A stretch of DNA of 64,000 nt from Comamonas odontotermitis (GTDB lineage: Bacteria > Pseudomonadota > Gammaproteobacteria > Burkholderiales > Burkholderiaceae_C), in contig NZ_CP083451.1 in the NCBI RefSeq assembly GCF_020080045.1, forward strand, positions 372,001 through 436,000, given 5' to 3'. Shown in pieces: positions 17,917 through 27,871 of this stretch (position 1 is the first letter of the stretch; each line of letters begins with the position of its first letter). Position numbers and translations under genes: made by a program. Below the pieces are notes generated by a model, which had not been told where the DNA came from, did no database searches, and worked only from the letters and a program-made list of their open reading frames with translations.

Positions 17917-18900
17917 ATGAATCCTTCTGCCATGTCCTCTCCATCGTCTGCGGCTGTTTCTTCGTTGAAGGCAGGCCCTGGCGTGCCATCTTCGTCGGTG
18001 CAAGGCATTGCGCTGGTGGCGCTGGCTGGGGTGCTGTGGGGCACCAGCGGCACTGCCCAGTATCTGGGCGCTGCAGGCCTTTCGCCTTTCTGGGTGGGGG
18101 CGGCGCAGCTGGCGGCGGCCAGCGTGTTTTTGGGGCTGGCCCTGTGGTGGGCGCTGCAGCGCAGGCCGGGCAGTCTGGTACTGCGCCCGCGCGCGGCGGG
18201 GTTGCGCTGGTCGTGGTTTTTCTGGGCATCGCTTGGCATTGGCGGCTACAGCGTGTTCTTCTACGAAGGGCTGCAGCTGGCGGGCGTGGGCGTGGGCACG
18301 GCGGTCGCCATAGGCAGCAGCCCCATCTGGGCGGGCCTGTTGCAGGCGCTCGTACTGCGCGCGCCGTTGTCTGCACTTTGGTGGCTGGGTACGCTGGTGA
18401 GCGTGGCGGGCGGCGCCGCCATGGTGCTGGGCAAGGGCGCAGGAGGCAGTGCTTCGTGGCAGGGTTTGGTGATGTGTCTGCTGGCGGGGTTGTCTTATGC
18501 AGGCTATGCGCTCATCAACAAGCGCCTGGTGAGCCACATGGCGCCCAAGGTGGTGAACTTCTATGTGTTCACGGGCGCCGCGCTGCTGGCAGCTCCCGTG
18601 GCCTGGGCGCAGGCGGGCCAGCCACAGTGGAGTCTGCCCTCCGTGCTCGTCGTCATCTACCTGGGGGCGGTGGTCTCGGGCATTGCGCACATGCTGTTTT
18701 CGATTGGCTTGCGCCATATCTCCGGGCCCACTGGGGTGGCGCTGAGCTTGATCGAGCCTGTTGCCGCTTTCGTTCTGGCGGTGTGGGTGGTGGGCGAGCA
18801 CCAGCCGCTGGTGGCCTGGCTGGGGTTGGCGGCCGTGCTGGTGGGCCTGTTGGTGGTGGTGCGCGCCGAGATGGCGGTGGCTGCGCCTTCTGCCGTTTGA
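17917..18900 (+). CDS. EamA-family (DMT) transporter
   Basis: A 327-residue inner-membrane protein with ten predicted helices in two EamA repeats, beginning VALAGVLWGTSGTAQYLG and GLVMCLLAGLSYAGYALINK. Members of the drug/metabolite transporter superfamily usually export metabolites or amino acids; the substrate is unknown. ATG 17917 and ATG 17932 are both plausible starts. The 5' interval contains a partial dispersed GATAGC repeat at 17815–17823. Confidence 0.85.
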   Translation: MNPSAMSSPSSAAVSSLKAGPGVPSSSVQGIALVALAGVLWGTSGTAQYLGAAGLSPFWVGAAQLAAASVFLGLALWWALQRRPGSLVLRPRAAGLRWSWFFWASLGIGGYSVFFYEGLQLAGVGVGTAVAIGSSPIWAGLLQALVLRAPLSALWWLGTLVSVAGGAAMVLGKGAGGSASWQGLVMCLLAGLSYAGYALINKRLVSHMAPKVVNFYVFTGAALLAAPVAWAQAGQPQWSLPSVLVVIYLGAVVSGIAHMLFSIGLRHISGPTGVALSLIEPVAAFVLAVWVVGEHQPLVAWLGLAAVLVGLLVVVRAEMAVAAPSAV

Positions 18901-18957
18901 TGGAGCAGGCATTGGCAAGGGCGTTCTCTCTCGACGGCCTCCTTGCCTGCTTTCATA

Positions 18958-19809
18958 ATGGAGGCCATGCACCTCACCAACGCATTCCTTTCCTCTCTGC
19001 AACAACCCAGGCGCCTGCTGCACGGGCTGACCATGGGTGCTGCAATGCTCGTCATGGCCACACCTGTAGTGGCGCAGGTGGAGGTCGGCAAGTCATCGGC
19101 CATGCGCAACCTGGTGCCTGCCGAAACACTGGAGCAGGCTGCTGTTCAGCAGTATGGTGAGCTGCTTGCGCAGGCCCGGCAGCAAGGCGCGCTGGCGCAG
19201 CCCGGCAATCCGCAGCTGCAGCGCCTGCAGACGATTGCCCAGAGGCTGATTCCGCAGGCGCTGGTATGGAACGACCGTGCCAAGGGCTGGAAGTGGGAGG
19301 TCAACCTGATCGGCAGCAAGCAGATCAACGCTTTTTGCATGCCTGGCGGCAAGATCGTGTTCTTCACCGGCCTGATCGACCAGCTGCAGCTGACCGACGA
19401 CGAAATCGCCATGGTGATGGGCCACGAGATGGCGCATGCGCTGCGCGAGCATTCGCGAGAACAACTGGCCAAGACACAGGCTACCGATCTGGGCATCCGT
19501 CTGGGGGCGGCGATTTTCGGGCTGGGAGACATGGGCACGGCCGCCGCCAACCTGGGCGGCAAGCTGCTCACGCTCAAATTCAGCCGCTCGGATGAATCGG
19601 ACGCCGATCTGGTGGGGCTGGAGATGGCTGCGCGTGCGGGCTACAACCCGCAGGCATCTGTCACCCTGTGGGAGAAGATGGGCCAGGCCAACGGCGGCGG
19701 TGGTATCGGCTTTTTGTCCACCCACCCCACGGGCCCGGATCGCATCGCCAAGCTGCAGGCCAATGTGCCCAAGGTGGCAGGCCTGTACGAACAGGCGCGC
19801 AAGCGCTGA
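18958..19809 (+). CDS. Periplasmic M48-family zinc metalloprotease
   Basis: The 283-residue protein has a signal peptide (hydrophobic MGAAMLVMATPVVAQ ending near residue 40), then a peptidase M48 domain with zinc-binding HEMAH at 156–160 and the third ligand Glu213 in SDESDADLVG. It resembles LoiP/YcaL-type proteases that take part in outer-membrane protein quality control. No lipobox cysteine is seen, so it is probably soluble. ATG 18967 is an alternative start but would sit only two bases behind the GGAGG. Confidence 0.87.
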   Translation: MEAMHLTNAFLSSLQQPRRLLHGLTMGAAMLVMATPVVAQVEVGKSSAMRNLVPAETLEQAAVQQYGELLAQARQQGALAQPGNPQLQRLQTIAQRLIPQALVWNDRAKGWKWEVNLIGSKQINAFCMPGGKIVFFTGLIDQLQLTDDEIAMVMGHEMAHALREHSREQLAKTQATDLGIRLGAAIFGLGDMGTAAANLGGKLLTLKFSRSDESDADLVGLEMAARAGYNPQASVTLWEKMGQANGGGGIGFLSTHPTGPDRIAKLQANVPKVAGLYEQARKR

Positions 19810-19817
19810 CAGCCGCC

Positions 19818-20198
19818 ATGCGATGGCCGGCGGCAACCCCTTTGATGGCGCTGGCTGCTGCTGTTGCACTGCCACCAACTGCCCATGCCGGGGATCCAAA
19901 GCCCCCATTGCCGCCGGGGCGCTACACCTTTGAACACCGCTTTGCCGAGCAGCCCAGCCTGCTGCATGCCAAGGTGCTGGTCATCATCCGCAAGCGAACC
20001 ATCCAGGTGATCAACACGCAGGCGCACCCGCCTTTTCCCAAGGGTGTGATCGCGCAGGGCCCGCTGGTGTGGAACCGGCCGACCGCGCAGTGGATCATTG
20101 GCGAGGGAGCAGGCGACCGTATGGCGACCGAAGTAGGCGGTTGCAGCGACGGGCCCGAGGTGGTTGATCTGGTGAAAAGGATCTATTGGACCTGCTGA
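19818..20198 (+). CDS. Small secreted protein of unknown function
   Basis: The 126-residue protein opens with a signal peptide (PLMALAAAVALPPTAHA, cut near residue 28) followed by a Pro-rich linker and a compact domain containing LLHAKVLVIIRKRTIQVINT, likely beta-rich. The last residue is Cys. It starts eight bases after the M48 protease gene on the same strand, so the two are probably cotranscribed. I recognise no family. Confidence 0.7.
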   Translation: MRWPAATPLMALAAAVALPPTAHAGDPKPPLPPGRYTFEHRFAEQPSLLHAKVLVIIRKRTIQVINTQAHPPFPKGVIAQGPLVWNRPTAQWIIGEGAGDRMATEVGGCSDGPEVVDLVKRIYWTC

Positions 20199-20269
20199 CC
20201 ATGGAAAACCATTTGCTATTATTTATGTAGCGAAAGGCACTTTTCTGTAAAGCGCTGATGTCACTTTTA

Positions 20270-20908
20270 TCAGGTGCCAGATACATACGGATTCATCTTG
20301 CGCTCGCGGCCAAATGTGCTCTCGGGCCCGTGGCCGGGGATGAAAACCGTCTGGTCGCCCATCGGCCACAGGCGCTGGGTGATGGAGTCGATCAGTTGTT
20401 GGTGGTTGCCCTGGGGGAAATCCGTGCGGCCAATGCTGCCGGCAAACAGCACATCGCCCACAAAGCAGCGATCGATCTGCGGCGCATGGAAGACCACATG
20501 GCCCGGCGTATGGCCCGGGCAGTGGCGTACGTTCAGGGTTTCCTGGCCAATCGCTACCGTATCGCCATCGTGCAGCCAGCGCGTTGGCGTGAAAGGCTGC
20601 ACGGGTGGAAAACCGAACATCTGGCTTTGCTGGGGCAGTCCGTCAATCCAGAACTGGTCGCCTTCCTGCGGGCCGATGATGGGCAGCTGCATTTTTTCGG
20701 CCAACTCGCCCGTGCCGCCCGCGTGGTCGATATGCGCATGGGTCAGCCAGATGGCTTTGAGCGTGAGGCCCAGGCGTTCGATTTCCCAGCCGATTTGCTC
20801 CAGATCACCGCCCGGGTCGATGACGGCGGCCTCCATGGTCTGGTCGCACCACACCAGCGAACAGTTTTGCTGGAACTGGGTAACGGGAACGGTGTGGTAG
20901 TGGAGCAT
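20270..20908 (-). CDS. MBL-fold metallo-hydrolase (glyoxalase II-like)
   Basis: The 212-residue protein carries the metal-binding motif T-H-A-H-I-D-H with His57, His59, Asp61 and His62, a further His in CPGHTPGHV, Asp in FVGDVLFAGSIGRTDFP and a C-terminal FIPGHGPES. This is the YcbL-like branch of glyoxalase II enzymes, which hydrolyse thioesters. The start at 20908 (MLHYHTVPV) fits the family length; the frame extends 21 codons further but overlaps the neighbour's end. It lies 60 bases downstream of the P-type ATPase gene on the same strand. Confidence 0.87.
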   Translation of the reverse strand: MLHYHTVPVTQFQQNCSLVWCDQTMEAAVIDPGGDLEQIGWEIERLGLTLKAIWLTHAHIDHAGGTGELAEKMQLPIIGPQEGDQFWIDGLPQQSQMFGFPPVQPFTPTRWLHDGDTVAIGQETLNVRHCPGHTPGHVVFHAPQIDRCFVGDVLFAGSIGRTDFPQGNHQQLIDSITQRLWPMGDQTVFIPGHGPESTFGRERKMNPYVSGT

Positions 20909-20967
20909 GGCAGGCAGAGGTGATGAAAGGCAGGGCCGTATTATCGGCGCTCTGCCCATGCGCGCAC

Positions 20968-23040
20968 TCAAGCCTGCTGACGCAGCGGATCGCGATAGGC
21001 GAGCAGGCGCAGTGCGTTGATCACCACCAGCAGCGTCGAGCCCTCATGCACCGCCACGGCGGCGCCGATACCCAGCCCCATGATGGTGGCTGGCACCAGA
21101 AACGCCACAATGCCCAGGCTGACAAAAACGTTCTGGCGAATCACGCCGCGCGTGTGGCGGCTCAACCCCACGGCAAACGGCAGGTGGCGCAGGTCGTCGG
21201 CCATGAGCGCCACATCGGCGGTCTCCAGGGCAACGTCCGAGCCCGCCGCGCCCATGGCAATCCCGACCGAGGCATTCGCCATGGCGGGCGCGTCGTTCAC
21301 ACCGTCGCCCACCATGGCCACCGGTGCTTGCGCGCGCAGCTTGCGAATGGCGCTGACCTTGTCTTCGGGCATCAGGTTGCCCCAGGCTTCGTCCAGCCCT
21401 ACATCCTTGGCCACGGCTTGGGCCACCGTGGTGTGGTCGCCCGAGATCATGACCATGCGGGTGATGCCCAGTTCCCGCAATTGCTGGAGTGCCTCGCGGG
21501 CGCCGGCGCGCGGTGTGTCCATCAGCCCGATGACGCCCAGATCGCGGTTGCCGCGCCGTACCACCATGGTGGTGCGGCCTGCCTCGCGCAACTGCGCGAC
21601 AGCCGCAGTGGCTGCCTGCCCGAGCGGGCCAGCGTCGCCGCTGCCAAACATTTCGGCCTTGCCGATCCATACCGTCTCGCCCGCGATGGTCGCAACCACG
21701 CCTTGCCCCGTGAGGCTGCGCAAATCGGTGGCTGCAGGCAACTCCACGCCGGTTTCGAGGCGTTCGCGCCCATCGCGCACGATGGCTGCCGCCAGCGGAT
21801 GGTCGCTCAGCGCCTCGACAGCCACAGCCACCGACAGCAACTCCTGCGGATCAATACCGTCCCCTGGAACCACATCGGTGATACGGGGGCGGCCCTCAGT
21901 CAGCGTGCCGGTCTTGTCGAAAGCCATGGCTTGCAGAGCGCCCAGTTCCTCAAGCGGCGCGCCGCCCTTGATCAGGACACCGCTGCGCGCGGCGCGGGCA
22001 ATGCCCGAGAGCACGGCACTGGGCGTGGCGATGGCCAGCGCACAAGGGCTGGCTGCGACGAGCACGGCCATCGAGCGGTAAAAGCTGTCACGGAACGGCT
22101 CGTCCACCACCACCCAGGCAAACAACAGCACCACTGCCAGCAGCAGCACGAGCGGAACGAAGATGCGCTCGAATTTGTCGGTAAAGCGCTGCGTGGCGGA
22201 CTGGCGGGTTTCCGCCTCGCTCACAAGGCGCACCACACGGGCCAGCGCAGAGTCGCCCGAGCGGCGTGTGACTTCGATCTCGATCGCGCCAGCACCGTTG
22301 ATGGTGCCGGCAAACACCCGCGATGCCGCATCGACCCCCGCATCAGGCCGCGCGCGGGCCAGCGCGACATCGGGCACCGGCCGCTTGTCCACCGGGATGC
22401 TCTCCCCCGTGACCGGGGCCTGGTTGATGCTGGAAGTGCCCAGCACCACGAACCCGTCGGCGGGCAGGCGCTCATTGGGGCGCACCAGCACGACGTCGCC
22501 CGGGATCAGCTGCTCGACGGGGATCTCCACGGGCTGTCCGTCGCGGCGCACCACGGCCGTGGTGGGGGCCAGCTCAGCCAGTGCCTCGATGGCACGTTTG
22601 GCGCGGCCCATGGCGTAGTGCTCAAGCGCATGCCCCAGGCTGAACAGAAACAGCAGCAGCGCCCCTTCGCCCCATGAGCCCAACGCTGCCGCTCCCGCCG
22701 CGGCCACCAGCATCAGGGTGTCGATCTCGAAGCGCTTTTTTCGCAGGTTGCCGATGGCTTCGCGCAAGGTGAAAAAGCCGCCAAAAAAGTAGGCTGCTAC
22801 GTAGCATGCCAGCGGCAGCCATGCAGGAGCGCCTGCCACCCACTTGCCGATGGCTGCGCCTGCTGCAAGCAGCAGCCCGCAGATCAGCGCAAAGGCCATT
22901 TCGGTATTTGCGCCAAACAGACCTGCGTGGCTGTGCCCGTCATCCTTGCCACCTTCGGTGTGGCGGTGGCCGGGGCTGCCGTGGCCTGGGTCAACGGCTG
23001 GGACAGTGGACTGCTCGGTATTGGTTGGTTTGTCGTCCAT
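20968..23040 (-). CDS. P1B-4-type heavy-metal translocating ATPase
   Basis: The 690-residue inner-membrane pump has the TGES actuator motif at 211–214, the ion-binding Ser-Pro-Cys at 331–333, the phosphorylated Asp375 in DKTGTLTEG, the GDGVND hinge and a C-terminal His-Glu-Gly-Ser-Thr at about 665–669. SPC plus HEG(S/G)T is the signature of the P1B-4 group (CzcP, CoaT, PfeT), which exports Co, Zn, Cd or Fe(II). There is no N-terminal HMA domain, but residues 19–38 are His-rich (five His). It is transcribed right behind a His-rich double zinc-ribbon gene. The preferred metal cannot be read from sequence. Confidence 0.9.
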   Translation of the reverse strand: MDDKPTNTEQSTVPAVDPGHGSPGHRHTEGGKDDGHSHAGLFGANTEMAFALICGLLLAAGAAIGKWVAGAPAWLPLACYVAAYFFGGFFTLREAIGNLRKKRFEIDTLMLVAAAGAAALGSWGEGALLLFLFSLGHALEHYAMGRAKRAIEALAELAPTTAVVRRDGQPVEIPVEQLIPGDVVLVRPNERLPADGFVVLGTSSINQAPVTGESIPVDKRPVPDVALARARPDAGVDAASRVFAGTINGAGAIEIEVTRRSGDSALARVVRLVSEAETRQSATQRFTDKFERIFVPLVLLLAVVLLFAWVVVDEPFRDSFYRSMAVLVAASPCALAIATPSAVLSGIARAARSGVLIKGGAPLEELGALQAMAFDKTGTLTEGRPRITDVVPGDGIDPQELLSVAVAVEALSDHPLAAAIVRDGRERLETGVELPAATDLRSLTGQGVVATIAGETVWIGKAEMFGSGDAGPLGQAATAAVAQLREAGRTTMVVRRGNRDLGVIGLMDTPRAGAREALQQLRELGITRMVMISGDHTTVAQAVAKDVGLDEAWGNLMPEDKVSAIRKLRAQAPVAMVGDGVNDAPAMANASVGIAMGAAGSDVALETADVALMADDLRHLPFAVGLSRHTRGVIRQNVFVSLGIVAFLVPATIMGLGIGAAVAVHEGSTLLVVINALRLLAYRDPLRQQA

Positions 23041-23070
23041 GGGGGTCGCTTTCTTTCACTGCCCTGCCGA

Positions 23071-23340
23071 TCAGCCTGCAGTGGATTTGCCGCATTGATC
23101 GCAGAATCGCGCGCCTGCAGATAGCCCGGCGCCGCACTGGAGGCAGGCGGCTGGCACCAAGGACTGGCCGCATTGCGGACAGAAGCGCGTGCCAGCAGCC
23201 ACAGCGGTGCGGCAGCCGGGGCAGGTGCTGGCGGTTGGCGCCGACCCGCCCGAAGGGGTGTAGTAGGGCCTTGCACCATGGCCGCCACCATGGTGCCCGC
23301 CATAGCCGTGGGATTGAAAAAGCCGACTCAGTATTCCCAT
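23071..23340 (-). CDS. His-rich double zinc-ribbon protein
   Basis: The 89-residue protein opens with a short amphipathic stretch (MGILSRLFQS) and a Gly/His run (HGYGGHHGGGHG), followed by two zinc ribbons with Cys40/43/54/57 and Cys66/69/80/83. An AGGAG site nine bases upstream of ATG 23340 supports the start. It ends 30 bases before the P1B-4 ATPase on the same strand, so the two are likely one transcript. A metal-buffering or delivery role is suggested by composition and partner, but not proven. Confidence 0.82.
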   Translation of the reverse strand: MGILSRLFQSHGYGGHHGGGHGARPYYTPSGGSAPTASTCPGCRTAVAAGTRFCPQCGQSLVPAACLQCGAGLSAGARFCDQCGKSTAG

Positions 23341-23659
23341 GATGATTTCTCCTGTTGCTACACCATTCACTGTCGTGTTGACGTCAGTTATATAGCTTCA
23401 AGAGCCGGGCAGGTGGCCCTGGTTCCATTCATGACCCAAATGTAATCTGTGCGTCATGTGTTCAGCGGGTGGGCGTGCACAGGCGGCCGCATGCCAGGCC
23501 GGTATTGGGGCTTTGGGGTATCTGGGTCACCTTGTTGCTGTGTCTTGCGCTGGAATAAGGCATAGGCACAGACGCGCATAGCCCAAACAGGGCGATCATG
23601 CTACAACCCGTGTGAAATGCGCCTGCGCGCCATGAATGCAACACGATAGGAGATGAGCC
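23341..23659. other. Divergent intergenic region, zinc ribbon/ATPase versus pntA
   Basis: This 319-base gap must hold promoters for the metal-ATPase unit (minus) and for pntAB (plus). It contains a weak dyad CATGAC-N17-GTCATG at 23430–23458, which might be an operator for a metal-responsive regulator. No open frame with a credible ribosome site and no terminator is visible. Confidence 0.4.
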
Positions 23660-25324
23660 ATGTCCAGCAACGAGAGCCCGGCCTCCGTGGGAGGAGGTGC
23701 CCTGCCAGGTGATGTCCCGCGCGATGGCGCCCAACCCAGTGCCGCCCAACGCATTGGCGTCCTGAAGGAGACTTTTCCGCTGGAAAAGCGTGTGGCCACC
23801 GTGCCCGAGGTGGTGGAAAAGCTCACCAAGCTGGGCTTTGGCGTCTGCATTGAAGCTGGTGCCGGTGAAGCCGCCAACTGCAGCGACGACGCCTACCGTG
23901 CGGCCGGGGCGGAAGTGCTGCCCGATGCGGCCTCTGTCTGGGCCGCAGCCGACGTCATTTTCAAGGTGCGCCCGCCCAGCAGCGAAGAAGTGGCGCAGAT
24001 GCGCGCAGGGCAGATATTGATCGACTTCATCTGGCCCGCGCAGAACCCCGAGCTGATGGAGCAGCTTGCTGCCAGAAAGGCGACGGTGCTGGCCATCGAC
24101 TGCCTGCCGCGCACCCTCTCGCGTGCGCAGAAGATGGACGCGCTGACGTCGATGGCCGGGGTTTCCGGCTACCGGGCCGTGGTGGAGGCGGCCAACGCCT
24201 TTGGCCGCTATTTCAATGGCCAGATCACGGCGGCAGGCAAGGTTCCCCCGGCCAAGGTCTTCATCGCGGGCGCCGGTGTGGCGGGCCTTGCGGCCATTGG
24301 TACGGCAGCCAACCTGGGCGCCATCGTGCGCGCCAACGACACGCGCGCCGAGGTGGCCGATCAGGTCAAATCATTGGGCGGCGAGTTTGTGGCAGTGGAT
24401 TATGAGGAGGAGGGCTCGGGTGGCGGCGGCTATGCCAAGGTGATGAGCGAAGGCTTCCAGGCCGCGCAGCGCAAGATGTATGCCGAGCAGGCCAGGGACG
24501 CCGACATCATCATCACCACCGCCTTGATCCCCGGCAAGCCCGCGCCCAAGCTCATCACGGCCGAGATGGTGCAGAGCATGAAGCCCGGCAGCGTGATCGT
24601 CGACATGGCGGCCGAGCAGGGCGGCAATTGCGAGCTGACGGTGCCCGGCCAGGCCGTGGTGCGCCATGGCGTCACCATCATTGGCTATACCGATCTTGCC
24701 TCGCGGCTGGCCAAGCAGTCGTCCACCCTGTACGCCACCAATTTGCTGCGCCTGACCGAGGAGTTGTGCAAGGCCAAGGACGGCGTGGCAGTGGTCAATA
24801 TGCAGGATGACGCGATCCGGGGCTTGACCGTCATCAAGGACGGCACTGTCATCTGGCCCGCACCGCCACTCCCGCAGGCTCCGGCCCCAGCACCCAAGGC
24901 GGCGGCGCCCGTAGCCGAGAAAAAGAGCGGCCACGGCCATGGCGCGGGCGCGCCCATGTCCGCCAAGGCGCTGGCCATCCTCTTTGCCGTGGCGGCTGTG
25001 CTGTTCTGGCTGATCGGTGCCTATGCGCCGGCGGCCTTCCTGGGGCATTTCACGGTGTTCGTGCTCGCCTGCTTCATCGGCTACATGGTGGTGTGGAACG
25101 TGACGCCAGCCCTGCACACGCCGCTGATGAGCGTGACCAACGCCATCTCCAGCATCATCGCCATCGGGGCGCTGGTGCAGATCGCCCCACCCGAGGCTGG
25201 AGCGAACGGACGGCCTGACGGGCTGATCATGTGGCTGGCCTTTGCTGCGCTTGTATTGACGGCTGTCAATATGTTCGGCGGCTTTGCCGTGACCCGCCGC
25301 ATGCTCGCCATGTTCCGCAAGTAA
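23660..25324 (+). CDS. pntA: NAD(P) transhydrogenase, alpha subunit
   Basis: A 554-residue full-length PntA. After a 30-residue polar extension comes the NAD(H)-binding domain I ([19 protein letters not shown], then [21 protein letters not shown]), an Ala/Pro linker at about 400–430 and about four membrane helices at the C-terminus. With PntB it couples hydride transfer between NADH and NADP+ to proton movement across the inner membrane. The E. coli-like single-chain alpha subunit is used rather than the split form. The beta gene follows after 26 bases. Confidence 0.93.
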   Translation: MSSNESPASVGGGALPGDVPRDGAQPSAAQRIGVLKETFPLEKRVATVPEVVEKLTKLGFGVCIEAGAGEAANCSDDAYRAAGAEVLPDAASVWAAADVIFKVRPPSSEEVAQMRAGQILIDFIWPAQNPELMEQLAARKATVLAIDCLPRTLSRAQKMDALTSMAGVSGYRAVVEAANAFGRYFNGQITAAGKVPPAKVFIAGAGVAGLAAIGTAANLGAIVRANDTRAEVADQVKSLGGEFVAVDYEEEGSGGGGYAKVMSEGFQAAQRKMYAEQARDADIIITTALIPGKPAPKLITAEMVQSMKPGSVIVDMAAEQGGNCELTVPGQAVVRHGVTIIGYTDLASRLAKQSSTLYATNLLRLTEELCKAKDGVAVVNMQDDAIRGLTVIKDGTVIWPAPPLPQAPAPAPKAAAPVAEKKSGHGHGAGAPMSAKALAILFAVAAVLFWLIGAYAPAAFLGHFTVFVLACFIGYMVVWNVTPALHTPLMSVTNAISSIIAIGALVQIAPPEAGANGRPDGLIMWLAFAALVLTAVNMFGGFAVTRRMLAMFRK

Positions 25325-25350
25325 CAACTACAACAAGAAGGAAGACGAAC

Positions 25351-26763
25351 ATGTCCCAAAGCATGGCTACAGTGGCCTATCTCGGTGCCGCCATTCTCTT
25401 TGTTCTGAGCCTGGGTGGCCTGTCCAACCCGGAAACTTCGCGCCGCGGCAACCTGTTTGGCATGATCGGTATGGCGCTGGCGGTGCTGGCCACGGTCTTC
25501 GGCCCACGGGTCAGCCCCTCGGGCATCGCCTGGATCGTGATCGCACTGGTCATCGGCGGGGGTATCGGCCTCTATGCAGCCAAGGTTGTGAAGATGACCC
25601 AGATGCCCGAGCTGGTGGCGCTGATGCACAGCCTGGTGGGCCTGGCGGCCTGCCTGGTGGGTTATGCCAGCTACGTGGATACGTCCGTTCAGTTCACGGG
25701 TGCAGAAAAGGCGATCCACGAGGTGGAAATCTACGTCGGCATCCTGATTGGCGCGGTCACCTTCTCGGGCTCGCTCATCGCCTTTGGCAAGCTCAATGGC
25801 CGTATCGGCGGCAAGCCGCTCCTGCTGCCGGGGCGCCACTGGCTCAACCTGGTCGCGCTCCTGCTGGTGATCTGGCTGGGCCAACGGTTCCTGGGCGCCC
25901 ACGATGTGCAGGCGGGCATGCTGCCGCTGGTGGTGATGACGGTCATTGCGCTGCTGTTTGGCGTGCACATGGTGATGGCCATCGGTGGTGCCGACATGCC
26001 GGTGGTGGTGTCCATGCTCAACAGCTATTCGGGCTGGGCGGCGGCGGCAACCGGCTTCATGCTCAGCAACGACCTGCTGATCGTCACTGGCGCACTGGTG
26101 GGCTCGTCCGGCGCCATCTTGAGCTACATCATGTGCCAGGCGATGAATCGCAACTTCATCAGCGTGATCGCGGGTGGTTTTGGCTCTGGCGCAGGTGCGC
26201 CAGCCAAGAAGGGCGATGCGGCGGAGCCGCAGGGCGAAGTGGTGCCCGTGACAGCGGCCGATACGGCCGAGTTGCTGCGCGAGGCCAAGAGCGTGGTCAT
26301 CGTGCCCGGCTATGGCATGGCCGTGGCGCAGGCGCAGCACACGGTCAACGAGATCGTCAAGACGCTGCGCGAGCGCGGTGTCAATGTGCGCTTTGCCATC
26401 CACCCTGTGGCGGGCCGCATGCCGGGCCACATGAACGTGCTGCTGGCCGAGGCCAAGGTGCCTTACGACATCGTGCTGGAGATGGACGAAATCAACGAGG
26501 ACTTTCCGGACACCGACGTGGCGATGGTGATTGGCGCCAACGACATCGTGAACCCTGCTGCGCAGGACGACCCGGCCAGCCCCATCGCCGGCATGCCGGT
26601 GCTGGAGGTGTGGAAGGCCCGGCATTCCATCGTGATGAAGCGCTCGATGGCGTCGGGCTACGCCGGTGTAGACAACCCGTTGTTCTACAAGGAAAACAAC
26701 CGCATGCTCTTTGGCGATGCGAAGAAGATGCTCGATGAGGTGCTGGCAGCACTTCGGGCGTGA
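25351..26763 (+). CDS. pntB: NAD(P) transhydrogenase, beta subunit
   Basis: A 470-residue membrane protein with about eight or nine helices in the first 280 residues and the NADP(H)-binding domain III at the C-terminus ([34 protein letters not shown]). The ATG at 25351 follows an AAGGAAG ribosome site. It completes the proton-pumping transhydrogenase with PntA. No clear terminator follows the stop. Confidence 0.94.
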   Translation: MSQSMATVAYLGAAILFVLSLGGLSNPETSRRGNLFGMIGMALAVLATVFGPRVSPSGIAWIVIALVIGGGIGLYAAKVVKMTQMPELVALMHSLVGLAACLVGYASYVDTSVQFTGAEKAIHEVEIYVGILIGAVTFSGSLIAFGKLNGRIGGKPLLLPGRHWLNLVALLLVIWLGQRFLGAHDVQAGMLPLVVMTVIALLFGVHMVMAIGGADMPVVVSMLNSYSGWAAAATGFMLSNDLLIVTGALVGSSGAILSYIMCQAMNRNFISVIAGGFGSGAGAPAKKGDAAEPQGEVVPVTAADTAELLREAKSVVIVPGYGMAVAQAQHTVNEIVKTLRERGVNVRFAIHPVAGRMPGHMNVLLAEAKVPYDIVLEMDEINEDFPDTDVAMVIGANDIVNPAAQDDPASPIAGMPVLEVWKARHSIVMKRSMASGYAGVDNPLFYKENNRMLFGDAKKMLDEVLAALRA

Positions 26764-26911
26764 GGATGCTCTGAAAAAAGGAGCGGTTGGCGCTTGGTGG
26801 TTGTCCTATTCAAACCAAAACAGCTTGAATCGGGCTTGTGCAAGGTGCCAACTGCTCTCTTTTTTGCGAGAACTGGTTTACAGGGGCTTCCACATTCAGC
26901 CCCTGCGCATG

Positions 26912-27736
26912 TCAGGCTGCGCTTGCTTTCGCCGCCTTGGACAGTTGCACGAATTCATGGAAGCCGTTCAGGTAAGCGCTCAGGCTTTTGCGGGCGGCCT
27001 CGTCTGCCAAAGCACCTTCAGGGGTGAAGGCATTCTGCGCACGCGACACCAGCACCGAGCCACCGCTGTACAGCGTAACGCCCAGCAGCTTGAGCGTGGG
27101 CAGCCAGGCGGCCTGGGAGGAGACGGTGCCAAATCCGCTCATCGAGGCGCCGATGATCCCCGTGGGCCGCTTGGCAAAGATGGCCTTCATGTCTGCGCGC
27201 GAGAGCCAGTCGATGCCGTTCTTGAAGACACCGGGCACACCGTTGTTGTATTCGGGGGTCACCATCAGCAGGGCGTCGGCTTTCAGAATCTGTGCCTTCA
27301 ATTGCAGCACGGCAGCGGGGATGCCCTCGCCCGCTTCCGTGTCGCCGTCATACAGCGGAATACCATGCAGCGTCGCCACTTCGATCTCCATGCCCTGGGG
27401 TGCCATGGATTGCGCTGCGCGGGCAAGCGCCGTGTTGAAGGACGCATGGCGCAGGCTGCCCGATAGCGCCAGCACCCGGCATGCGTTGCGGATATCGGGC
27501 GTCTCGCGCAGTGCCTCGCTCAGCTGGTCGATCAACTGCGTCCATTCGGGCGCATCCTGCAGCTTCTTCTCGCGAATGAACTGCGCCTGCGCCTCGTCCC
27601 AGAAAGGAGCGTCGGCCAGCAGCGTGTCATTGGGCAGGGGGCGGTGCTGCGCGAGGAAGGCGGCAATGGCCTCAGGCGAATTGGGAAGGCCCAATTGCGC
27701 AAACAGATCATGAAAACGGAAGAAGTTATCGGACAT
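26912..27736 (-). CDS. Fusion of DUF2789 with an NADPH-dependent FMN reductase
   Basis: The 274-residue protein has two parts. Residues 1–78 (MSDNFFRFHDLFAQLGLP … IDQLSEALRE) match the small stand-alone DUF2789 family; residues 85–265 form a flavodoxin-like NADPH-dependent FMN/quinone reductase with LALSGSLRHASFN and the pocket TPEYNNGVPGVFKNGIDWLSR. The frame is continuous and an AGGAG site eight bases before ATG 27736 supports translation from the DUF2789 start. It would make reduced flavin or detoxify quinones in the cytoplasm; the DUF2789 part is of unknown function. Confidence 0.85.
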   Translation of the reverse strand: MSDNFFRFHDLFAQLGLPNSPEAIAAFLAQHRPLPNDTLLADAPFWDEAQAQFIREKKLQDAPEWTQLIDQLSEALRETPDIRNACRVLALSGSLRHASFNTALARAAQSMAPQGMEIEVATLHGIPLYDGDTEAGEGIPAAVLQLKAQILKADALLMVTPEYNNGVPGVFKNGIDWLSRADMKAIFAKRPTGIIGASMSGFGTVSSQAAWLPTLKLLGVTLYSGGSVLVSRAQNAFTPEGALADEAARKSLSAYLNGFHEFVQLSKAAKASAA

Positions 27737-27871
27737 GAAGATCGCTCCTGATGACTGAAGGAAGAGGGCGGCAGTGCGCGTGGGTGCGGTGGCGGGCCCT
27801 GCCGGGCAAGCTGGCGAGGCAGGCCGCTGCAACGGAATGCAGCATTCCGGCTGGGCCTGCCACCGGCCGGA

